Source: Porphyromonadaceae bacterium UBA7042 (GTDB taxonomy: Bacteria; Bacteroidota; Bacteroidia; Bacteroidales; Muribaculaceae). Taken from it: a stretch of DNA of 7,019 bases. Positions 1-4,516 of this stretch are shown here, in pieces. The notes under the pieces were generated by a model. The model was not told where the DNA came from and made no database searches. It saw only the letters and a program-made list of their open reading frames with translations. Made by a program: the position numbers and the translations under genes. The stretch's first letter is position 1. Every line of letters begins with the position of its first letter. The stretch lies in NCBI GenBank assembly GCA_002494015.1, contig DLAR01000081.1, forward strand, positions 1 to 7,019, read 5' to 3'.

Positions 1-92
1 CCTTAAAATCAGCGTTCGAGCCATACTTTATTGCGCTATTTGGGTTTTATCGGACAGCAATAAATAAAAACATAATAAAAACAGATAGAAAA

Positions 93-485
93 ATGGAATT
101 TGTTGCTATTTTAGTTCCGTTAGGATTTGGGTTGGTATTGCCCGTGATGATTGTGTGGCTCACTACCCGGACACGCATCAACAGTGATAACAAGAAAACC
201 GAAGTGCTTATCGAGGCCATCAAGAGCGGGCATGTGCCCGATGCCGAGATTCTTGCCGAGGTCTTGACCAAATCCTCCAAGACTCCCCGGCAGATATTGG
301 AATCCCGGTTGTTGCGCGGATGTGTGAGCACGTTGGTCGGCATCGCTCTCGCGGTGTTGACCGTGATACTGACTGAGAGTGACGAAGACCTGAGCTTTAT
401 GATGGTTTTGGGTGCCGGAATCTTGCTGTCGGTTGGAATCGGTAATCTGATAGTCTACTTTGTAACACGCAAGAATGTAGAATGA
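93..485 (+). CDS. Small integral membrane protein, DUF6249-like, first gene of an ECF sigma operon
   Basis: This 130-residue protein has three predicted membrane helices, at about residues 5-25, 79-94 and 103-124. A charged cytoplasmic-type segment lies between the first two (about 26-78, with TRTRIN, DNKKTE and a basic stretch before helix 2). The layout resembles the DUF6249 small membrane proteins that I recall beside ECF sigma factors in Bacteroidales; that assignment is by resemblance only and no biochemical role is known to me. The ATG at 93 is chosen because an A-rich leader (AGATAGAAAA) precedes it, as is usual in Bacteroidota. The frame is open upstream to the window edge, so a longer product cannot be strictly excluded. 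The stop overlaps the next gene's start as ATGA at 482-485, implying co-translation with the sigma factor and perhaps a role in the same membrane-linked signalling. No convincing promoter is visible in bases 1-92. Confidence 0.8.
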   Translation: MEFVAILVPLGFGLVLPVMIVWLTTRTRINSDNKKTEVLIEAIKSGHVPDAEILAEVLTKSSKTPRQILESRLLRGCVSTLVGIALAVLTVILTESDEDLSFMMVLGAGILLSVGIGNLIVYFVTRKNVE

Positions 486-964
486 CCCGTGAGCAGTTCA
501 CATCGCAGGTAGAGGCTACTCAGGGAGCGTTGCGGCGTTTCCTGATTGCCTTGTGCTGCGGAGACGCGGCCCTCGCCGACGATATTGCTCAGGACGCCTA
601 TGTCAAGGCATATCTTTCCCTTGACCGATTCAGGGACGATGCCGGTTTCGGGTCGTGGATTTACAGGATTGCCTACAACTGTTTCGTCGACAGCGGGCGC
701 ACACGACGCGAGCATGTCGATGTCGCGATGGCCGCCGGAATGCACTCCGACGAGCTGTCTGACTCGCGATTCCGCTATCAGGCCCTCTATGCGGCCTTGG
801 CGCGTCTCAGCGAGAGGGAGCGCACGGCTATTCTGCTTTATTATCTTGAAGGCTACTCGATTAAAGAGGTTGCGGAAATCATAGGCGCGTCACAGGATGC
901 TGTCAAGCAGCAACTGTCGCGCGGGAGGTTTCATCTAAAAGGAATGTTGCATGAAAGAGAATGA
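482..964 (+). CDS. ECF-type (sigma-70 family) RNA polymerase sigma factor
   Basis: A 160-residue extracytoplasmic-function sigma factor, which would redirect RNA polymerase core to a specific promoter set. Region 2 spans about residues 10-76, with the typical run ADDIAQDAYVKAY (32-44), then DRFRDDAGFGSWIYRIAYN (48-66), where the W and the YRIAYN helix contact the -10 element, and a basic SGRTRR end. Region 4 spans about 100-156 and has the usual hallmarks: LSERERTAILLYY (109-121), then the helix-turn-helix EGYSIKEVAEIIGASQDAVK (123-142), ending in the LSRGRFHLKGML recognition and exit helix. Length is normal for the class. There is no extra C-terminal domain. The gene overlaps its upstream neighbour by 4 bases and its downstream neighbour by 14, so all three should be made together; the downstream membrane protein is the natural anti-sigma candidate. 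The FecI-type partner FecR is absent, so this is not an obvious iron-citrate system. Target genes cannot be read from the window. Confidence 0.93.
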   Translation: MTREQFTSQVEATQGALRRFLIALCCGDAALADDIAQDAYVKAYLSLDRFRDDAGFGSWIYRIAYNCFVDSGRTRREHVDVAMAAGMHSDELSDSRFRYQALYAALARLSERERTAILLYYLEGYSIKEVAEIIGASQDAVKQQLSRGRFHLKGMLHERE

Positions 965-1340
965 CGAGATAAAGGAGCTGTTTGCGGGATTTAATCCCCC
1001 GGTGGGGGACAGCCGGAATTTTATGAACCGGCTGTCGCGCAATCTTGACACGATAGACTTGATAAAGAAACACAATATCGCTGTCAGGCGCGTAAACCGC
1101 ATGGCGGCCGTCATAGCAGTCATTGCCGGTTTTGCCGCCGGTGTGGCAGCCACGATGCTGCTGCCGGTGCTGAAAGCGGCGGTAGGGACGGTCGAGGCAC
1201 CCGGCATCAGCTTTTTCTTGATGTCGGTTCCTGACTTGGTGCAGACCGGATTGTGGCTGCTTGTCGGCGTGGTGTCGGTTCTGGTGACGCTGTGTGCCTA
1301 CGATGTCTCAGCCGGTTTGCTGAAAGTGAGGCAGAAGTGA
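951..1340 (+). CDS. Small two-helix membrane protein, candidate anti-sigma factor
   Basis: This 129-residue protein starts inside the end of the sigma factor gene (14-base overlap). The N-terminal 50 residues are soluble, helical and charged (IKELFAGFNPP, then SRNFMNRLSRNLDTIDLIKK). A helix at about 51-74 and another at about 100-119 would span the inner membrane, leaving a short basic tail (LLKVRQK). The N-terminal segment is the size of the short sigma-binding regions of membrane anti-sigma factors, and genes of this shape commonly follow ECF sigma genes in Bacteroidales. It lacks a cysteine/histidine zinc motif (no HxxxCxxC), so it is not a ZAS-type anti-sigma. The anti-sigma role is inferred from position, topology and co-translation, not from a recognised domain. 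No clear terminator follows; transcription could run into fcl. Confidence 0.85.
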   Translation: MKENDEIKELFAGFNPPVGDSRNFMNRLSRNLDTIDLIKKHNIAVRRVNRMAAVIAVIAGFAAGVAATMLLPVLKAAVGTVEAPGISFFLMSVPDLVQTGLWLLVGVVSVLVTLCAYDVSAGLLKVRQK

Positions 1341-1380
1341 TTTTTTCGCCATGACAGGCTGCAAATCGGAAATTAGGTTG

Positions 1381-1388
1381 TAAATTTG
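1381..1388 (+). promoter_or_regulatory. Bacteroidota -7 promoter box (TAAATTTG) for fcl
   Basis: TAAATTTG matches the Bacteroidota consensus TAnnTTTG exactly and is followed by CGGGAC. A CTG at 1359-1361, 19 bases upstream, is an imperfect match to the -33 TTG element. The predicted start of transcription is near 1394, giving a leader of only about 15 bases before the fcl ATG at 1409. This suggests that fcl is transcribed independently of the sigma factor operon. Confidence 0.65.
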
Positions 1389-1408
1389 CGGGACTGTACT
1401 ATTCTGTT

Positions 1409-2350
1409 ATGGAAAAAACATCTAAAATATATGTGGCCGGTCACCGTGGAATGGTGGGATCGGCCATCGTGCGCGAATTGCACCGTCAGGGTTATGACAA
1501 CATCATCACCCGCACCCATGCCGAGCTTGACCTGACCTGTCAGGAGGCTGTCAACCGTTTTTTCAGCGAGGAACGTCCCGAGTATGTGTTTCTCGCCGCG
1601 GCCAAGGTCGGCGGCATCGTCGCCAATCAGTCGGCACTGGCCGATTTCATGTATGACAACATGATGCTTGAGATGAATGTCATCCATGCCGCGTGGAAAA
1701 ACGGATGCAAGAAACTTGAATTTCTCGGCTCGTCGTGCATCTATCCCCGCATGGCGCCGCAGCCGATGAAAGAATCCTGCCTGCTGACCTCGGAACTGGA
1801 AAAGACCAACGAGGCATACGCGCTCGCCAAAATCTCGGGACTGAAATACTGCGAATTTCTCAACCGCCAGTATGGCACCGATTTCATTTCGGTGATGCCG
1901 ACCAACCTTTACGGTCCCAACGATAACTATCATCCTGACCACAGCCATGTGCTCCCCGCGCTCATCCGCCGATTCCACGAGGCAAAGGAGTCGGGGGCTG
2001 AGAGCGTTACATGCTGGGGCGACGGCAGCCCGCTGCGCGAGTTCCTTTATGTCGACGACCTCGCAAACCTCTGCGTGTTTCTGATGAACAATTACAGCGG
2101 CGACGAGACAGTCAATGCCGGCACGGGCAAAGAGCTGACCATCAAGGAGCTGACCGAGATGGTGGCCGATGTCGTCGGTTATGACGGCAAGATAGAGTGG
2201 GACACCACGCGTCCCAACGGTACGCCGCGCAAACTGCTCGACGTTTCCAAGGCCGCTGCCCTCGGATGGCACTACACCACCGAGCTGCGCGACGGCATCC
2301 GCCTCGCCTACAACGACTTCCTCACCAATCCCTTCCGAGCCGAGAGGTAA
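1409..2350 (+). CDS. fcl: GDP-L-fucose synthase (GDP-4-keto-6-deoxymannose 3,5-epimerase/4-reductase)
   Basis: This cytoplasmic NADPH-dependent enzyme makes GDP-L-fucose from GDP-4-keto-6-deoxy-D-mannose, the second step from GDP-mannose after Gmd. At 313 residues it is close to the E. coli enzyme (WcaG/Fcl, 321) and aligns with it from the start. Visible features are the nucleotide-binding loop GHRGMVGSAI (11-20), LAAAKVGGIVAN (62-73), SSCIYP (108-113), the short-chain-dehydrogenase pair Y137 and K141 in YALAK, MPTNLYGP (163-170), H180 in HPDHSH, and GTPRKLLDV (271-279). S108, C110, Y137, K141 and H180 match the known E. coli catalytic residues S107, C109, Y136, K140 and H179 with a constant shift of one, so the enzyme should be active. 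It has its own promoter box and a terminator 11 bases after the stop. No gmd partner lies in the window, although the two are often adjacent. The product would feed capsule, O-antigen or surface glycoprotein fucosylation. Confidence 0.97.
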   Translation: MEKTSKIYVAGHRGMVGSAIVRELHRQGYDNIITRTHAELDLTCQEAVNRFFSEERPEYVFLAAAKVGGIVANQSALADFMYDNMMLEMNVIHAAWKNGCKKLEFLGSSCIYPRMAPQPMKESCLLTSELEKTNEAYALAKISGLKYCEFLNRQYGTDFISVMPTNLYGPNDNYHPDHSHVLPALIRRFHEAKESGAESVTCWGDGSPLREFLYVDDLANLCVFLMNNYSGDETVNAGTGKELTIKELTEMVADVVGYDGKIEWDTTRPNGTPRKLLDVSKAAALGWHYTTELRDGIRLAYNDFLTNPFRAER

Positions 2351-2358
2351 AATAAGAA

Positions 2359-2393
2359 ACGGCGGTGATTCTGATTAACAGAATCACCGCTGT
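2359..2393. terminator. Strong hairpin, probable bidirectional terminator between convergent genes
   Basis: GCGGTGATTCTG (2362-2373) pairs perfectly with CAGAATCACCGC (2379-2390) around the loop ATTAA. Pairing extends outward to 2359/2393 with one G-T wobble. On the + strand it is followed by TGTGGTTTTA, a weak T tract. On the minus strand it is followed by a better one, GTTTCTTATTTTA. It sits 11 bases past the fcl stop and 23 bases past the minus-strand stop at 2414-2416, so it can end transcription from both sides. Confidence 0.85.
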
Positions 2394-2413
2394 GGTTTTA
2401 GATTGAGGGTGGA

Positions 2414-2716
2414 TTATAATCCTATTATAAAGTATTCTAAGTCTACAAGATCCGTATATGTCAGTTTCGATGGACTTAGACTTGTAATAAAGTCATTAAG
2501 TCCATACTCATTAATGTATTGTTGATTGTTTGGAACAGAAAAACCTACCTTATCGGTTTCATCAATGAGGTATAGTACCCCGGCGTATTCTAATTTTTTG
2601 TAGGAGTGTATTATAATGTTGCGATATGGAAAATCTGAGTGATCAGTTACTTCCCTTTTCGGTTTTGTTGGGGTGCTTATAGTCGTAACCTTTATAGCTT
2701 TCTGATTAATTTTAAT
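2414..2716 (-). CDS. Open frame without a canonical start: frameshifted lipoprotein tail or decayed/alternative-start gene
   Basis: On the minus strand this frame is open from 2764 (after an in-frame stop at 2765-2767) to the stop at 2414-2416, 116 sense codons, yet it contains no ATG, GTG or TTG. The peptide is protein-like and family-unassigned: examples are REVTDHSDFPYRNIIIH, KLEYAGVLYLIDETDKVGF, and the C-terminus KLTYTDLVDLEYFIIGL. Coordinates are drawn from an ATT codon at 2714-2716 that follows an A-rich stretch (GAAAGAAACGAA), which would give 100 residues beginning IKINQKAIKV. That start is speculative. The frame is -1 relative to the lipoprotein that ends at 2692 and overlaps its last 25 bases. 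It ends right next to the terminator hairpin, which suggests it lies in the transcribed unit. The alternatives are a real frameshift mutation or sequencing error joining it to the lipoprotein, a programmed -1 shift, or a pseudogene that lost its start. I recognise no domain. Confidence 0.35.
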   Translation of the reverse strand: MKINQKAIKVTTISTPTKPKREVTDHSDFPYRNIIIHSYKKLEYAGVLYLIDETDKVGFSVPNNQQYINEYGLNDFITSLSPSKLTYTDLVDLEYFIIGL

Positions 2717-3096
2717 TTCGTTTCTTTCTCGGTTTCCGGTTCGCGCGCAATAGTCATTTCTCTGTCAGAAATAGACACAATCCACCAATATCCGGCTAAA
2801 TATTTTCCACTCAGATCATTAATGATGATAACTCGACCTTCAATGGCGTATTCGAAATCAAAAGAAGGATTATCATTGCCATCAAACCAATAGGAACCAA
2901 CGATTTTTGAATTAAATGATATTGTAATGGGTTTCTCGTTTGACTTATCAGATGATAGGGGAAGATTGCCTCTCCAAATTGTCTCGGATAGTGCGTCAGC
3001 TTTTAGATTGATGTTTTTTACCAGGTCATCGTCATCTTTGGAGCATCCTGTCACAAACAGCAAGAGGATAATTGAAAAGAGAATGGATTTTTTCAT
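2692..3096 (-). CDS. Small surface-type lipoprotein of unknown function
   Basis: A 134-residue lipoprotein: a lysine start, a hydrophobic run (residues 5-15), then the lipobox FVTGC with the lipidated cysteine at 18. CSKDDDD follows, an acidic stretch right after the cysteine that matches the Bacteroidota signal for export to the outer leaflet of the outer membrane. Surface display is therefore predicted. The mature part is short and beta-rich, with alternating polar and aromatic residues (ETIWRGNLPL, ITISFNSKIVGSYW, YLAGYWWIVSI, ETKLKLIRKL). That is the style of the many small lipocalin-like Bacteroidales lipoproteins that end in a strand of the LKL-R-K type, so the C-terminus may be native. 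It has its own promoter (3171-3199) and an approximately 68-base leader. Base composition is much lower in G+C than in neighbouring genes, which fits recent transfer. A second open frame continues past its stop. Confidence 0.82.
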   Translation of the reverse strand: MKKSILFSIILLLFVTGCSKDDDDLVKNINLKADALSETIWRGNLPLSSDKSNEKPITISFNSKIVGSYWFDGNDNPSFDFEYAIEGRVIIINDLSGKYLAGYWWIVSISDREMTIAREPETEKETKLKLIRKL

Positions 3097-3131
3097 ATTG
3101 CATAAAATTTAGTAAAACATGAATAAAAGGT

Positions 3132-3159
3132 CTAATATTGAAAAAAGGCTTAATATTAG
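3132..3159 (-). promoter_or_regulatory. Inverted repeat in the lipoprotein leader
   Basis: CTAATATT (3132-3139) and AATATTAG (3152-3159) are perfect 8-base inverted arms separated by 12 bases, inside the predicted 5' leader of the lipoprotein transcript. It is AT-only apart from the outer C-G pair, so as RNA it would be weak. As DNA it could be an operator-like dyad just downstream of the transcription start. No regulator is identified. Confidence 0.3.
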
Positions 3160-3170
3160 GCTGTACCCCG

Positions 3171-3199
3171 CAAAGGTACAACAAAATTTGAATGCTCAA
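3171..3199 (-). promoter_or_regulatory. Bacteroidota promoter (TTG - 18 - TACCTTTG) for the small lipoprotein
   Basis: Read on the minus strand, TACCTTTG (3171-3178) fits TAnnTTTG exactly and is followed by CGGGG. A TTG at 3197-3199 stands 18 bases upstream as the -33 element. Initiation is expected near 3164, about 68 bases before the ATG at 3096. The same 9-mer TACCTTTGC occurs in front of the TonB receptor gene. Confidence 0.8.
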
Positions 3200-3312
3200 G
3201 AATAAATGTAAACAAATTTTAAAAAAAAACTTAAATCAAAGAGGGGCGGTCGGTGGTATTTGTCTATAGAATTGAATTTAGCTATCGATTTTGCTTTTCC
3301 GGGTGAAAGTTG

Positions 3313-3332
3313 ACGAATCTTGTCAGATTCGT
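3313..3332. repeat. Small stem-loop with TGTC loop, copy 1
   Basis: ACGAATCT and AGATTCGT form a perfect 8-base stem around the loop TGTC. The core AATCT-TGTC-AGATT resembles the second stem-loop at 3392-3407, with one stem pair changed on both sides. It is not followed by a T tract, so it does not look like a standard terminator. Confidence 0.45.
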
Positions 3333-3391
3333 TATTTAGATGGCGATTTTACCGTGGGTTCCGTTTTTGCAATTCACGACTATTCAAGGAA

Positions 3392-3407
3392 TAATCCTGT
3401 CGGATTA
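3392..3407. repeat. Small stem-loop with TGTC loop, copy 2
   Basis: TAATCC and GGATTA form a 6-base stem around TGTC. Compared with the copy at 3313-3332, the loop-closing pair is C-G instead of T-A, a compensatory difference. AGATAAAATAGTTTTTAA follows on the + strand, so a weak + strand terminator is possible, but no + strand gene lies just upstream. Confidence 0.4.
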
Positions 3408-3454
3408 GATAAAATAGTTTTTAATTTCGTGTCGTGCTAAGGGAATATAGAAAC

Positions 3455-3491
3455 AAAAATCGGAACCAATTGCAGTCGGTTCCGATTTTTT
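3455..3491. terminator. Rho-independent-type hairpin, probable terminator of the receptor/lipoprotein operon
   Basis: AAAAATCGGAACC (3455-3467) pairs over 13 bases with GGTTCCGATTTTT (3478-3490), with a 10-base loop. Because the arms begin and end in A and T runs, either strand yields a stem followed by T residues. The minus strand has the operon whose last stop is at 3590, about 100 bases away, so that is the likely client. Confidence 0.75.
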
Positions 3492-3517
3492 GTTGGATGT
3501 TATATATTCAGTCCCGG

Positions 3518-3549
3518 TAGTAGCGTGGCGCCGTGGCGCGATGCTACTA
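3518..3549. repeat. GC-rich imperfect palindrome, function uncertain
   Basis: TAGTAGC (3518-3524) pairs with GCTACTA (3543-3549). Inside, GTGGCGCC and GGCGCGAT continue the stem with one G-T wobble and one G-G mismatch, leaving a loop of about four bases. It lies 40 bases past the stop of the minus-strand lipoprotein and could stabilise the transcript 3' end, act as a first terminator, or be a dispersed palindromic repeat. No T tract follows on either strand, so a terminator role is not favoured. Confidence 0.5.
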
Positions 3550-3589
3550 TGGGGTTTCTCATTTTGTCACGGAATTAGCGGCTTGAGGC

Positions 3590-4477
3590 TTAGTTTGTGG
3601 TCGAAGTGTTGTCTTTGAGGACGTATTCGAGGGAGGCGTTGACGCTGAAGGTGCCCATGTTGTTGGCCTCGCACTTGTAGGAGAGGGAGCCGCCCGAGGT
3701 TATGGATGCGTTGCATACGATGTTGCTGATGGGGTACTTGGTGTTGGGCACATTGTTTTCAGTCTCGGGGTTTATCGGGCCGTCAGCCTTGATTTCGTAA
3801 CCGTAGCCGTTGATGGTGAAAGGAAGGTCTTTCAGGAGGAAGTTCATGGTGATGGGCATCTTGTCAGAGAACTTGGCTCCGGCAACGGCGATGACAGCTT
3901 TCTGCTTTTGGGGGTCAAGGGTCACGACATAGTAGGTGTCGCGGGTAGAGTAGGTTCCGAGCTGTGACTCGCCGACGGGGGTGGTGTAGGTGTTGCCGAA
4001 GTAGAGGCTCTGAACCGGGATGACACACACATGGTAGCGGTTGTTGACGGTGTAGTTGATGCAGAAAGAATACATGTTGCCGCGCACGATGTAGCGCACG
4101 CTGAGGTCCTTGAACTCATAGTTGAGGTTGCCTCCGGTGGGGATGAGGTTGGAACCTTTGGCAACGACCCATCCGTTGTCGGTGGTCATAGGGAGGTTGT
4201 CAAATTTGAGCGTGATGTCTTTATCGCTGTCCGAGAGTTTGAGGCCGTTGATTTCAACCGATGCCTTTGCCGACGAATAGTCGTAGTTGAGGCGGTAGAT
4301 AGTACCTGTGGTGATGTAGGTCGTGCCTTCCTGAATGTCGGTGACGGAGTTGAAGCAGAGGTTCTGATTGTAGGTGAACGACTGGCTCGTAACGTTGTCA
4401 TTGCCGTTGCCGAGGCACGAAGTCATCATCAGCGTGCCGATGATGAATGCGCAAAAAGAAAGAATCTTGTTGGTCAT
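3590..4477 (-). CDS. Lipoprotein with two similar beta-rich halves, partner of the TonB-dependent receptor
   Basis: A 295-residue lipoprotein with a signal peptide ending in the lipobox LMMTSC and the lipidated cysteine at 21. The next residues (LGNGNDN) lack the dense acidic run seen in the other lipoprotein, so surface export is less certain. The mature protein appears to be two copies of one domain, about residues 60-153 and 181-287. YRLNYDYSSAKASVEINGLK matches YYVVTLDPQKQKAVIAVAGA in pattern, both continue into a DxxITLxFDNLPMT / KMPITMNFLLKDLPFT segment, then NGW / NGYGYEI. Both are predicted beta-sandwich-like. I recognise no named family; it is not SusD-like (too short, not helical). 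It begins 39 bases after the receptor stop, with no promoter box between them, so it should be co-transcribed. A ligand-binding or receptor-capping role is inferred from that pairing. Its terminator is probably at 3455-3491. Confidence 0.82.
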   Translation of the reverse strand: MTNKILSFCAFIIGTLMMTSCLGNGNDNVTSQSFTYNQNLCFNSVTDIQEGTTYITTGTIYRLNYDYSSAKASVEINGLKLSDSDKDITLKFDNLPMTTDNGWVVAKGSNLIPTGGNLNYEFKDLSVRYIVRGNMYSFCINYTVNNRYHVCVIPVQSLYFGNTYTTPVGESQLGTYSTRDTYYVVTLDPQKQKAVIAVAGAKFSDKMPITMNFLLKDLPFTINGYGYEIKADGPINPETENNVPNTKYPISNIVCNASITSGGSLSYKCEANNMGTFSVNASLEYVLKDNTSTTN

Positions 4478-4516
4478 TTTTCGAATTTGTGTTAAGTATT
4501 GAAATGTTTTTAGTTA

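Larger units (their letters stand above)
3179..3589. other. Non-coding intergenic stretch with several hairpins
   Basis: About 410 bases with no supportable gene in any frame. It lies between the minus-strand lipoprotein promoter on the left and the end of the minus-strand receptor operon on the right. It contains two small related stem-loops with TGTC loops (3313-3332 and 3392-3407), a probable bidirectional terminator (3455-3490) and a GC-rich hairpin (3518-3549). The left part is AT-rich like the lipoprotein gene; composition rises again near 3510. I see no tRNA, riboswitch or transposon end that I can name. Confidence 0.6.

Noticed and set aside
1..92. Possible C-terminus of an upstream + strand gene (frame 2 is open from the edge to a stop at 65-67)
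   Set aside because: Only 21 codons are visible, with no recognisable motif, and another frame is open here too, so there is no basis to call a gene.
482..964. FecI-like iron-starvation sigma factor regulating the TonB receptor in this window
   Set aside because: No FecR is present, the receptor lies 3.5 kb away on the other strand with a standard housekeeping-type promoter box, and it lacks the N-terminal signalling domain that such receptors carry.
1373..2272. A 299-codon open frame on the minus strand opposite fcl
   Set aside because: It lies entirely antisense to a gene with clear catalytic motifs, and its peptide is a codon-bias mirror (many H, G, V and R, no domain). It has no promoter or leader of its own.
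2639..2893. An 84-codon + strand frame opposite the small lipoprotein
   Set aside because: The minus-strand lipoprotein has a lipobox, export motif and promoter. The + frame lacks a promoter box and shows only low-complexity aromatic/serine-rich sequence.
3375..3436. CACGAC (3375-3380) and GTCGTG (3431-3436) inverted pair
   Set aside because: Six-base arms 50 bases apart are expected by chance in a region this size, and nothing else supports a structure.
4031..4495. A 154-codon + strand open frame opposite the duplicated lipoprotein
   Set aside because: It is antisense to a convincing lipoprotein gene with a signal peptide. The peptide is a repetitive V/A/E/D mirror without recognisable features.
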